Assembly (NCBI GenBank): GCA_020465985.1
Contig: JAANYP010004792.1
Coordinates: 1 to 64,000, forward strand
DNA from: Centrapalus pauciflorus
Taxonomy: Eukaryota > Streptophyta > Magnoliopsida > Asterales > Asteraceae
DNA: 64,000 bases
Reading direction: 5' to 3'
The notes below the pieces were generated by a model. That model worked only from the letters and a program-made list of their open reading frames with translations. It was not told the DNA's origin and made no database searches. Both the position numbers and the translations under genes were made by a program. The first letter of the stretch is position 1, and every line of letters starts with the position of its first letter. Below, piece after piece: positions 1-10,424 of the stretch.

Positions 1-181
1 TAGTAACAGAGGTTGGCACATATGGACCTTCCATCACTATCTCTGGCAGTTGTACATCCAGATTCTCTAAATAGAGCATCATTCTGCACTTCCAACCAGA
101 GAAGTTTTGATGATTAAATTTGGGAGGTTTGCCCATAGAGCCATTGTCATAGTAAGAAGAATTTGCAGCACTGTTGTCCAT
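1..181 (-). CDS. gag: Copia Gag, N-terminal part (family A, partial)
   Basis: An open frame starts at ATG 181-179 and runs off the window after 60 codons without a stop. The start was chosen because it lies about 50 nt past the primer binding site and because the frame continues into sequence matching the gag that reads plus from 1401 (shared short motif MEGPYVPTS). It contains the FSGW(K)xxM motif typical of the N-terminal region of Copia Gag proteins (UBN2 / DUF4219-like), the capsid protein that packages the element RNA in cytoplasmic particles. No break is visible in the part that can be seen. Confidence 0.75.
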   Translation of the reverse strand, partial: MDNSAANSSYYDNGSMGKPPKFNHQNFSGWKCRMMLYLENLDVQLPEIVMEGPYVPTSVT

Positions 182-228
182 GGAAACTTGGGAGAATGAG
201 AGATCTTGAATGACACACACTCTAAACT

Positions 229-240
229 GCTCTGATACCA
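229..240 (-). other. Primer binding site (initiator tRNA-Met)
   Basis: Read on the minus strand this is TGGTATCAGAGC, the complement of the 3' end of plant initiator tRNA-Met, two bases inside the LTR end at 243. It primes minus-strand DNA synthesis and fixes the orientation of the element. Confidence 0.9.
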
Positions 241-242
241 GT

Positions 243-1400
243 TGTAGTCCCGAGAGGCCCAAAAGTATATAGTTATAAGCTGTGAGGGAGAGGTTCCCAA
301 AGTATATAGTTATAAGCTGTAGAGGGGGGGTGAATACAGCAAATTAAAAACTACACATTCTTTTCTCAATGTTTGTATATATTATCAACAATTTGTTAAT
401 TACAAACAAGCTTGAATGCGGAATAGTTCAAGCTGAGATGACAGATACAACAGTATGCTCACTAGTCTAAGACAAACTCAAACTAGTATACAATGAATAC
501 ACTCACTAAGAAGCACTCACTGCGTTTACAAGACTTAAAGGAACAGCTTATGTAAAACAGCTTAGACACACAGATGGCTCGTTACAAGAAGGCTTGCATG
601 CATGAAATCACACTTTGCACGTTCACTCTGGTTTAACAGCACTTGGCTTTCTTTCACACCTCTTTCGACCTAGAAGCTTTCCTTTATATCATTAGATGAA
701 TCTATGAGAAAACAACTTCTCATTTGACGGAATGAAAAAGGAGAAGTCTTGTTGAAAAGACAACATAACTTTTCTGCACTTTTCTGAAAAGCAGACTTGT
801 CTTCACATGTGCAAAACTTTTGTCTTTTCACTTTGTCTACTGTTGCATTGCCTTTAACCAAATAAGGAATGTCAACTTTGTGTTTTTCTTCCTTGTAAAG
901 GCCTATTTTGATATAAGAAAAAGGTCTGTCACCCTTTTTCAAATAACCTTTTGTCTTCATGTTACAGAACAGCTTAGGCAGGCTGAGCAGTTCTGTTTTC
1001 CACTTTGTCTTCGACTTTGTAAACTGATCTTGTAATCAAAAACAATACATGATGACTTGGAAACATATTCCATAAAGTGTTTAGCCTGTTCACAAAGAAC
1101 AGGTTCTGTTCACAAAGAACAGAACACTTTAAAATTGCCCAAGCTGCTCAACAGTGTAGAGCAGCGTAGACAGTTTATGTCCAACCTGTTCAGCAGACAG
1201 AGCAGCTTGGACAAACTGTCTTAGTTGCAACACATGCAACATATAGAACAGCTTTAGACTGATATTGCAAATCATTTTCAGGTTTCAATAAGGCATATAA
1301 CAGGCCTTAAATTCAACCTTCAAATGCATCAACAGGTTTGATTATAAATCTCCCCCTCAGATGTAGAACAGGTTTGACTGAGGCCTTTTTGTGCCTAACA
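243..1400 (-). repeat. 5' LTR of family A Copia element
   Basis: The LTR begins TGTTAGGCAC at 1400 and ends near 243 (TGTAGTCCC in plus orientation; one base shorter than the TGTAGGTCCC end expected from sister copies). Sister LTRs lie at 23988-25085 and 56097-57217; the latter is much the closer match. Near its 3' end a block of about 37 bp with GTATATAGTTATAAGCTGT is tandemly duplicated (about 261-320), absent from the other copies. It carries a TATA box (681-688), two U3 palindromes (1085-1124) and an open frame of 96 codons (960-670) discussed as a finding. Confidence 0.88.
681..688 (-). promoter_or_regulatory. LTR TATA box
   Basis: TATAAAGG on the minus strand, at the same relative place as TATAAAAGG in the two other family A LTRs (24699 and 56807). 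It probably marks the U3 promoter; transcription would begin about 30 nt downstream. Confidence 0.55.
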
Positions 1401-2300
1401 GACGTACAACTACAAGAGATAGTAATGGAAGGTCCTTATGTGCCAACCTCTATTACTACAATCACTCCTGCTGCTGAAGGAGTTGATCCTGAAATCAAGA
1501 CCTTTGAAAAGGCTAAAGCTCAATGGTCTGATGAAGACAAAAGGTTGGTTGCTCTTGATGCAAAGGCTAGAAACAACCTGATTATTTCTCTTCCTGATGA
1601 TGTGTTCAAACAGGTTGAGAAAATGAAGATTGCTAAGGAGATGTGGGATACTTTTTGTACCGTCTATGATGGTCACACTCTCACACTGGATAACAGGATC
1701 AACAATCTTGTTAGACAGTATGAACTATTCTTCGCAAAGCCAAATGAGTCTCTCACTGAAACCTATACCAGGTTCACTGCTCTAATCAATGATCTCAAAG
1801 CTGTTGGGATCACTAAAATAGCTTAACTCTGGTAAACAAGTTTTTGGACATTCTTCCTGAGGAATGGAACTATTTCTCTACTATCCTCAGAAACTCAGAC
1901 ACCATCAAAGGTATGGATCTTGTAAATCTGTATGGATCCTTACTAAATGATGAACAATCAAGGCAACAAAAAAGAAATGCCTTAGAAATGTCCAAAAGAG
2001 GTGCTGCCTTAGTGGCCAGCGCGAGACAACCTGCTGGTCAAGTGTGTGATGTGTTCACACAAGCTGATCAACAAGCTGATGATGAAATGGAAGAATTGTC
2101 TAACGAAGAAGACTGTGAAGATCTTACTGAGTTAGATGATGAGCGAATGATTTCTATGCTTTTCAGAAAATTCAATAAGAAGAGATTTGGTGGAAAGATG
2201 CTGCAGAAGAAGTCAGGTGTCATAAAAAAGAAAGCATTTGACAAAACTAAGGCTGAGTGCTTTAAATGTGGCAAAAAACATGCCATATAGCTGCTGACTG
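1401..2300 (+). pseudogene. gag: Gag, capsid part and first zinc knuckle (family A, broken)
   Basis: The frame is open from 1401 (entering at the Asp where the neighbouring element inserted) to a stop near 1826, continues after a frameshift from about 1844, and ends at 2288-2290. The first half is a Retrotran_gag_2 / UBN2-type capsid region. An acidic linker follows, then a basic stretch and the zinc knuckle start CFKCGK at about 2257. A base loss inside the knuckle shifts the frame so the His and last Cys (HxxxxC) are read in another frame. At least two frameshifts make this non-functional. Confidence 0.8.
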
Positions 2301-2375
2301 TGTGTCTAAAGCTGGTGGCTCCTCATCCAAACCATACAAGACAAATAAAGACGATGGCTACATGTTAAGTACCTA

Positions 2376-3632
2376 ATGGCCATGGCTAAGTTGAGAAAGT
2401 TGGAATACTCAGTGGCTTCCAACAAGCAGAAGGGACTCATGGCTGAGTCATGTGACTGGGAGGAGACTGATTCATCATCTGATGAAGAGGACAACAAATG
2501 TCTGATAGCCAACACTGATGTCCCCTCAACAAGAAACTTCAAACAAGACTTGGCTGAAGCTGAAGCTCTCAGCAGCTTGGAGAACTGGAACCCAACTATG
2601 ATGTATAAGGTACAAAATTTTATGGATTACAGTTCTGATGAAAAAGTTAAAATATTAGGATATTTTCTTTTCGATTTAAAAGATGCTATTGAGAAGCATG
2701 ATGCTTTGTTGTCTGAGATCTCCAAGTTAAAAACTGATCTTGAAACAAAAACTAATAAACTAGACAGCTTCCATAAGTTGGAAACTGAACATGATGATGT
2801 AAAACACATCAATACCATTTTATTAGAAGAAAAGAGAGAGATAGACACAAAGCATGCCAAGCTTCAAAAGATTGTTGACTCTTGGTGCCAATCTACACCA
2901 AAAGTCAATCATTGTATCAGTCAACAGATCCCTGCTCAAATCCAAGCCTATCCTGGACGGGATCTTGATACAGCAGCTTCAATTGTTGAGATAAATAATC
3001 TGGAAAAAGACTTATTCACTCTTGGTGAACTCCCAAGTACTTTTATTCAGAGAGTAAATGGAAAGATGGTCTCAACAAACAGGTTTGTCAGGGCTCAAAA
3101 CACTGACAGTTTGTGTGAAAGAAGTTTTAAAAACTGATGATGGAATGTGTTCTCCATCAAATCAGCCTACTAAGTGCATCGCTAGTTCACACAAACAAAA
3201 GAAGGAAAACAAGTTCAAACTGCAGCTTTGGATACTAAACCTGTCAACAAGACAGGTTCTGGATCTAAAGCTGATGGGAAGAAACCTGTTAACCCTTTTG
3301 ATGCTGAGCATTTTGAGAAAACGTTTTCAAAAGGTAAGCAGCCTGCTTTTAACAGGGGTAAGTCTCATGTTGGAAGTAAATCTGCTGTGATTTCAAATAA
3401 GTTTTTAAATCATAGTGGAAAACTGGTTATAAACGAAGGTGAGTCTTTCAAAACCAGATCAATGATTATGTTGATAATCAACACTCATCACATCTCAGTA
3501 AGGGCAAAGGCAAAGCCATTGCTCAACCTGAGAAAGTTGGGAATAAGTTTTCTAAACATGTGGAAGGACAAATGCCAATTAAACTTCCTATATTTGATAT
3601 CTGCCCTCCCAAAAAGAAGAAAGAGGACATAG
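2376..3632 (+). pseudogene. gag: Gag, central coiled-coil region (family A, broken)
   Basis: Two overlapping frames (2376-3137, 3228-3632) encode an acidic Ser/Asp-rich stretch and then a heptad-like Leu/Ile-rich, Lys/Glu-rich region (about codons 90-165 of the first frame) that should form a coiled coil, followed by a Lys-rich tail. The same order (knuckle, coiled coil, second knuckle) is found in gag of elements B and C, so this is a family trait and not a chance ORF. Frameshifts near 3137 and 3440-3560 break it. The function of the extended region is not known to me. Confidence 0.65.
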
Positions 3633-4033
3633 GTATAGCTGTTGCTTTTGAGCCTTCCACTCAAACTGTTGGTCCTTCTAAAAACAGTAATAAGTTTGCT
3701 ATACCTACTGACAAGGCCAACAAGGATATCCCAGAATGTGTTTCTAGGAGTACTTCTTCTAAAAAGTCTAAAAAAAGAAAATGCTATAAATGTGTGAAGA
3801 AGACTCATATGGCCAAAGACTGTCTTGAGACTGAGGACATAAGGCCTGCTGACAATGCTTGTTCCAACATTGCAAAAACCAGCAGTGTTGGAAGTAACAT
3901 GGTCATTGAGGAGAGTATCCAAGCTGATACAATCCAAATTGGAAACATTATTGTAGATCTAAGTGGTCTATCAATAAATGTTGATAAAGAAGGAGAACTC
4001 ATCCTTATGATGAGTTCCCCTAAACATAACTAA
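3560..4033 (+). pseudogene. gag: Gag C-terminal part with second zinc knuckle (family A)
   Basis: A 157-codon frame with many Lys/Ser residues holds a complete CX2CX4HX4C knuckle at 3782-3823 (CYKCVKKTHMAKDC), the nucleic-acid-binding motif of retroelement Gag. It ends at a stop just before the protease. In elements B and C gag continues into protease, so the stop at 4031-4033 may be a mutation or a real gag/pol boundary; this cannot be settled here. Confidence 0.7.
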
Positions 4034-4497
4034 TATTTTCCCATGACACTCTGCAGGTTAAACAACCATCCCAGGTTTGGTACCTGGACAGCGGCTGCTC
4101 AGGCCACATGACAGGTTGCAAGGACTTGCTGAGTGATCTTAGGCCTGAAAAAGGACCAAAAGTCACCTTTGGTGATAATATTCAGGGATCCACAGAAGGA
4201 TATGGAACCCTTCAAGCTGGTGCTGCAATATTCAAAAGAGTAGCCTATGTGTCTGGGCAAAAATATTATCTTGTTAGTATCAGTCAACTATGTGATGCTG
4301 GCTAAAATGTTAACTTTGATGACCACCTGGGGTACATACTGGATCCCCAAGGCAAAGTTGTGCTGTGTGCACAAAGGAAGAAATGTGTATATGTTGTGGA
4401 CATGAAATCTGCTGATCCCACAACTGAAACTTGCTTTATCTCAAGAAGCAATGCAGACCTGAAATGATTATGGCACAAAAGGCTGTCACACCTGAAC
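4034..4497 (+). pseudogene. pol: Aspartic protease and pre-integrase domain, 5' part (family A)
   Basis: The Copia protease signature DSGCSGHMTG begins at 4087 (catalytic Asp codon 4087-4089). The frame then runs through the gag-pre-integrase region to LWHKRLSHLN, the His part of the integrase HHCC finger, where element B interrupts it at 4497. In-frame stops occur at 4303-4305 (TAA) and near 4465 (TGA just before LWHKR). The reading frame continues at 17887 once B and one TSD copy are removed. Confidence 0.85.
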
Positions 4498-5142
4498 TGT
4501 AAGGTCTACGACTGCAAGATCTATCTAGACGCGGATCCGTGAACGAGTGCGGAATCCTCGTTGACGGTTAGACGGACAACTCTCAACCAACGGAACACGG
4601 AGACTATTAGACGCTGAACGAACGACACACGAACGATCCTACGAACTAATTCTCTCCGAAACGGCACTCACCTAGCTGATAAACTCGAGATCGCCCTTTG
4701 CTTAATCCCTCACGAATTCTGCAAAAAGTCCCATAATATTTCGAGTCTATCCCTAATTATAGACCCTGATTCGAGTCTGATGTGGGCCAAACTCGAATCT
4801 GGCCCAAAGCCCATTCGAGTCTGTCCATATTGACAGTCTCGAATCTAGCCCATTCGAATCTAAGGTCTCATTCGAATCCATCTCAGATTCGAATGTACTC
4901 CCTTAAGTAATTCGAATCTAGCCAAAATACTTAAACTCTTAAGTGATAAAACTTATGATATTACCTTATGATTGATTTTATCTTTGAACTTTATGTTTGA
5001 ACTTCTTGTAATACGTTACATCAAGTTCAAACATACAAACACTAATAAGCATCAATCATATATAATATATATATAGCAAACACATGCTAAATCACAATGT
5101 AAGACCACTTAGACTGCTATCGTCACACGGGATGTACCAACA
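4498..5142 (-). repeat. 3' LTR of element B
   Basis: 645 bp, TGTTGGTACA...GACCTTACA on the element strand, identical to 17237-17881 except for four C/T differences. It contains many ATTCGA/TCGAAT motifs (about 4740-4925) like those in the element's leader and spacer. Confidence 0.95.
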
Positions 5143-5155
5143 GACTCCCCCTTGA
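5143..5155 (-). other. Polypurine tract of element B
   Basis: On the minus strand CAAGGGGGAGTC directly precedes the 3' LTR start TGTTGG. It is the plus-strand primer; the same tract stands at 31511-31523 in element C. Confidence 0.85.
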
Positions 5156-5202
5156 CGATAGCTTCTAATAATTCACACATTTGATTTAAGAACTTGGTTT
5201 AT

Positions 5203-8202
5203 TTATTGATTCAAAACACTACCAGCATACAGACCTTTCTCGACGCATACCTTGACCACATTTTCATACTTACTAGCCTCAGTATCCATATGTGCGTCAC
5301 TGGAAATCTTACAATTATACAAAATCTGCAGATCTTCTTTAGATAGGTTTACCAGGTGAAGCGGGTCATAGACTCTAAGAATAATATTTTCTTCTAAGTC
5401 TTCCATGACCGCTTCCCCAGTTTCCGTGTCAGCATACCACCACTTCAGATTCTACAGAATATTTTGTGGCATTGGCTTGAGAGGAACCTTCCTAAGACAT
5501 CTAGCCGGCTTATAGTGAATCCTCATCCAAGGTCGTCCAGTTAGAGGATCAATACGTGACGGATCCTCTACTCTTATCCCGACCCTTGGATTCAAACGCT
5601 CGAACTTCCTTGATCTCCCTTCCTTTCTTATGATTCTTTCGATTACGCTCGCGTAGGGATCATTGCCAATGTTTATAAGATCTTTCCAAGCTAGCGCAGT
5701 GATTTCGATTTTTGGCAGGGAGTTGAACGCTTTTAAAGTTCGCCTCATGTACTGAAGCCCGTCTTTTCTCTTTATTATAAATAGCTGCAGATCTCTGTCA
5801 AAGAACCAGCTTAAAATTCGCTCAGACAGCTTCCCAGTACCTGGCACTCTCATTGTCTTTTTAATTGCTGCTTCCTTCTCTTCAGCCCTGAACCATAGCT
5901 TTCGTTTTTCTTCATTAGTTAGCTCTCTTGCAGGTTCCTCTGTCGATGGCTGAGGATTCAATGCAGCATTAACTATATCTGCATCGACAATTTTATTTCC
6001 ATCAATCATGTATGTATCAGTGATAGGATTCTGCTGCACAACTATCTCGTCAGCTTCATCATCCTCATCAGCAAGTACTTCATCATCCGACTGCCAGTCT
6101 ACTATCTCCCCTGGCACAAACTCCCCTTCCTCCAGCTCTTCATTTTCATTATCAAAACCTACATCCAGTGGATCATCATCGAGATCCATGAGCGCTTCAA
6201 TCATCTCACTGATCTCAAAGTCTGTAGGCTGTTTAGATGAACTGGCCTCACCCCTTTCTCCTTCGCCTTGACTAGGCTCCCCCTGAACTTGTGTAACTTG
6301 AGCTGCAGGAAAATCTACAGACTCAATCTCTTTATTCGCACCGGGATCATCGCTTTCATTATCATCTCTTCTCTGCACCTCCTGATCTCGGCACGATGTC
6401 TCCCCCTGAGCCTGTAAATTTTTCATTAACTGCTCAATTAGGGAGCGCATCGACCTGATCTCAGCTGCCTGATCGCAAACAAAAGTTTTCAATTCTACGT
6501 TCTCTTCCTGGACTTGCTCCACAATCTTCTTCAAATCGGCATTTTCTTTATCAAGATTTGCATTATGAGTCTGAATTTCTACGATCGCCTTTGTTAGGCT
6601 TAAGATTTGGATATTCTGGAAGTCAACGCGAGCTTTAAGCTGCAGAAACCTTTGGTTGTCAGTGTATGTGGTCGAGGTAGATGGAATGGACTCTATAGGA
6701 GTAGGAATGAACGGTGATGGTATATACGGTTCATCTTGAGGTGGTGGTGGTGGTGGACTGGTTGTTTGAGGTTGTGGAATTTCTGGTTGATCTACAGGAG
6801 CTGAAGATGATCCTTACATGAACCTGTGACGTTTGGCCCGTTGCCTTGTCACTAGTTGAGCAACTTCCTCTTCTTCAAAATCAGACTCCTCCAATTCCCT
6901 GTTCACGCGCCTCCTCGAACCACCTTCATTTATAATCAATCTCGAACCATAAGTTCCAATTTGAATATCAGGAACTGCAGCTGCCGGAACTTCCGCTGAT
7001 TCTGATTCGGATTCCGAAGATGTTAATCCGTCATCTGCCCCTTCTGGCTCGTATTCCTCCACATCTCTAAAAATATCATCTTCATCTGCTGGTGGACTAA
7101 GCAGCTCACCAACCAATGCTGCTGCAACATCTTCATTGGCATGAGGCCCTGCCTCCCAAATTTCATTAAGCGTCTGGCTTAGCTGTTCAGCTTCTCTCGC
7201 AACATTGGAGGGCCCAGCTTCTTGAATATTTGAGGGTCCGGCTTCTGTAACTTCTGGTTGCTGGCTTGTCGAAGGCCTGGTTGCCGGAATTTGACTCGCT
7301 GCTGGTCTCTGTCGGCGTCTTGGATCACGTGGCCGAGCACGAGGTTGTTGTTGCTGTTGACGTTGCTGTTGTTGTTGTTGTGGAAACTCAACGACCCCTG
7401 CCCAGTTGGCATCTTCCGGGGCTTGAAAATCCCTATCCACAATAGCTCCAAACAATGGACGAGCAACAGGAACAGCCAATCTTCCTCGGTGTGAGGAACA
7501 ATCAGTGAAAATCCTTTTGTCCAGGATGGCAACACTCTGAAAGTCATTTGTTATTGGCAAGTTCGGCAAAAAGTGTCTGATCAACATCATAATGAATCTC
7601 GGATAGAGCAAAAACTGCTGATTTTCGGGAGCAGATATCTGATGAACAAACTCCGAAAAGATCATCTCTGAAAAACTATATGGGCGATTATACACCATTG
7701 CGACAATCCCCGATTGAATCTTCGCGACAATATAGTCAAACCCTGCCTTTTTCGCAGCAAAGCACACCATAAATACATGCGCCAAAAACCTCCATTGTCC
7801 TATCAATCCACTTTTCATGTATGACACTTTTGTCACATCGAGGCTGTACCCCATTCTTTGAAAGGCCGCTTGCCTTATATTCATCGGAAATTCTATAGGA
7901 CCAGCTTCTTGTTCCTGAGTGCCCAACTGCAGCACTTGACGAATCATATCAGCCGAAAATACTAACGGCTGTCCTTCAATGCGAGTGCGTAGAACTGTCG
8001 GAGTGACCGAGCAGTCTACTTGCAAATGGTCATAAAATTGACGGATGTAGGGTAACACTAGCTGCACATTATGCCATAGTGCATGTCCGATCCTTGATTC
8101 AGCTAGAAAATCCAGTACTTCACGGAATCCCTACGCCTCAGGGAGATTCATGTCTGGATTAAGGACCATATTATGCTTAGGGACAAAAGCGCGAACCGCC
8201 AT
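5203..8202 (-). pseudogene. ORF3: long 3' accessory ORF of element B (about 1000 codons, broken)
   Basis: One frame runs from ATG 8202-8200 to 5203 with only three in-frame stops (near 8135, at 6814-6816 and near 5452) and no frameshift. N-terminal 230 residues form a globular, hydrophobic-rich domain; then a Gln-rich tract (about 7330-7385), Pro/Ser-rich and acidic stretches, a coiled coil (about codons 520-600), a second acidic region and a compact C-terminal part containing LVNLSK. Element C has the matching protein with stops at other places, so the ancestor was one ORF. Position after pol matches the env-like ORF of Sireviruses, but I see no signal peptide or clear membrane segment. Function unknown. 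Confidence 0.75.
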
Positions 8203-8220
8203 ATCTGCACAATAAATAAA
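8203..8220 (-). promoter_or_regulatory. Splice-acceptor-like site directly before ORF3 (element B)
   Basis: On the minus strand a T-rich stretch ends in TATTGTGCAG (AG at 8206-8205) two bases before the ORF3 ATG. Element C has TTGTGTGCAG two bases before its ORF3 ATG (33841-33850). Conservation between diverged elements suggests ORF3 is made from a spliced RNA. The donor was not identified. Confidence 0.45.
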
Positions 8221-8339
8221 ACTGTTAGACTCATTAAAAATCAATAAACTTGTTCAAATTCAAATTTGTTTTATTTTGTACTTTATTAAATACAAAATCT
8301 AGCACAATTAAATTTCCACAAGTTTAATAAAATTTAAAT

Positions 8340-9030
8340 TAAACAAAATAAATAAAGTACAGATTCGAAAGTAACAGATTCGAAGTGTCCATATTTGAAT
8401 GTAATGGACAGATTCGAAGTGTCATTATTCGAGTCTGATGGACAGATTCGAGGATCATGGTCATCTCGAATCTAATGACAGATTCGAGAAACCCATGAAC
8501 AGATTCGAAGGTCCTAGAACAGACTCGAAGCCCCGTCGGTCCTGCTTTCACCAAAAAATTCAAGATTTTAACCGTTTTGAACTTAGTAATTCACATACAT
8601 TAGTTCAACTAGGTTCTAATCATTGATTTATGCTTTTAATTTGATCTTTTATAGGTCCAAACTTGGTAATTTAGCAAAAACCCTATTTCAACCCACAAAA
8701 CTTCAAAATTCGATGTTTTAGCCTAAAATTGTGTATAAAACTACACAAATCTTGTACAATCCGGTTGATTATACCTAGATGTATCTGTAGAATCGAAACA
8801 CCAAGTAAGAGAGTCGACAAAATGTCGTTTAGAAGAAATACGATAGATTCGAGAATAGAATCGAGATCGCCGCAGTAGACTCGAGTGTATAGATTCGAAA
8901 ACAGTAAGGTCTTAAATGACTTCACTGTTGACCTATTTATACCACCAACCCTCGATTCTAAACATAGACTCGAATCTACTGACAGATTCGAAGTCTTACC
9001 GCTTCGAGTCTGTCTTAGATTCGAAACCAC
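8340..9030. repeat. Array of CAGATTCGA-type motifs in element B spacer
   Basis: Between 8361 and 8525 alone there are six AGATTCGA copies plus variants (ATTCGAG, CTCGAATC); more follow at 8845-8900 and 8945-9035. The stretch has no gene. The same motif recurs in the B leader (16730-16990) and the B LTRs, but element C carries AAGTTCGAA at the matching places. See findings. Confidence 0.8.
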
Positions 9031-10424
9031 CAATACTTAGAAAAAGTTTCGAAAATTTTGAAATAAATTCAACTTTTCCAACTTTTTTTCTACGGTATCG
9101 TGTAACCAGATAAACTATGCCAATTCTTTTACCCTAAGCTCAAGATAGTTCACGTATTGTTTATTTTATCCAACTTTGAATGCACCCTCAGTAACTTTTG
9201 ACCTTTTACCTAAGTAAAAATTAAACTAAACTAAAATGAAATAAAATAAACTAAGGTAAAAATAAAATAAAATAAAGTAAAATAAAATTTTGACCAAAAA
9301 AAAATTTAATCTAGACTTAAGAAAAAATTTACAATCTAATCTAAATACTTAACAACATATTTTTGATGAGTATAGTCTAAGAAAGGTTCAATCAGATAGC
9401 GATGTCTGATACTAACTTTCAGTACTTAAACTTTCACACTTAGGAATTTTTTATTCCTTTGTTTGTTTGTCGTGACATACCTATTTAGCCGATTGTTGGT
9501 ATTTTACCCCTTTAAACATTCTACATTTCGGAATATCCCTTGGCCTTTTTATTTATCAGGAAATTATCTTACGTGACGCAGACATAGACATACTTTTATG
9601 ATCAAGGCACACAGACAAAGATTCTAACTTGTTGGTATTTGCAAACTTTCTTTAAAGGACAAACATCGGACACAAGTCTGTATTTTCATACAACAAAGTG
9701 TCTTAGTTTGACTTAAGGTTTTTTTTAAAGTTAGCAGATAGCGGTGACATGTCTGTACTGACGTACAACAAAGCGACATGTCTGCTAACCCGAATCTAAA
9801 ACAGAGACACCAGGTCTGTACTTACGTACAAAGAGTTGCCTGTTTTCGACTCTCAGTTTATATGTTTTCTAGTCATTCCATTTTAAGATGTATTTATGTT
9901 TCCATACATTCCCCAGAAGTTTTGGCAACTCATTTCGACTCAAAGTTTGTATGTCTTGTACATAAAAATTAAGACCGACTTGGTCGTACCATCTAAGTTA
10001 GTGACACGCTTGACTTTTTCTAGATTATTTTATTAGCCTTGAGATTCCCTATATGTATTATGCCTACCAACACATCAAACTAAATAAAGTATAACACTTA
10101 GAGTTTAGTTGCATTATGTGTGAAAGCCTAAACACTTGGAGTTTGTAACGACTGTGCTAATTTTCGTCACTTTGAACCTATGTATCTAAGACCTAACCCT
10201 TTTTTTTTTTTTATTCTTTTTTTTTGTATTTTTGTAATTTTCTCCTTTTTTTTTTTTTTTAATTTTTTCATAAGAAAAGCAGTAAAATAAGCTAACCTAC
10301 TAACTTACTAAAGATAGAAACTTACTAAAAATAGAAACTTTCCTAAATTAGCAGATTACTGAGAAGAAAGAAAAACTACTACTCTACAATAAAATAAAAT
10401 AAACTTACTACTACTAAGGTCAAC
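9031..10424 (-). other. Non-coding spacer between RNase H and ORF3, conserved with element C
   Basis: No coding sequence is visible. From about 9365 the DNA aligns with 34800-35711 of element C, including the small inverted repeat GGAATTTTTTATTCC (9443-9457) and three short hairpin units (about 9668-9702, 9741-9783, 9805-9845). A/T-rich parts (9230-9300; T-runs 10201-10262) look unconstrained. Conservation of a kilobase of non-coding DNA between two diverged elements suggests a cis-acting RNA or DNA role; which one is unknown. Confidence 0.6.

Larger units (their letters stand above)
1..1400 (-). mobile_element. Family A Copia LTR retrotransposon, 5' portion (runs off window)
   Basis: The element reads right to left: 5' LTR (243-1400), primer binding site (229-240), then the beginning of gag to the window edge. 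Its outer boundary at 1400 abuts, with no gap, gag sequence of a second family A element reading the other way from 1401. The simplest reading is insertion into gag of a sister element in opposite orientation. The expected 5-bp target duplication would be GACGT at 1401-1405; its partner lies outside the window. The rest of the element is not visible, so intactness cannot be judged. Confidence 0.85.

Noticed and set aside
229..240. tRNA gene fragment
   Set aside because: Only the 12-base primer complement is present, next to an LTR; no cloverleaf around it.
6008..6271. Ser-rich plus-strand ORF
   Set aside because: Antisense of the acidic part of ORF3 in element B.
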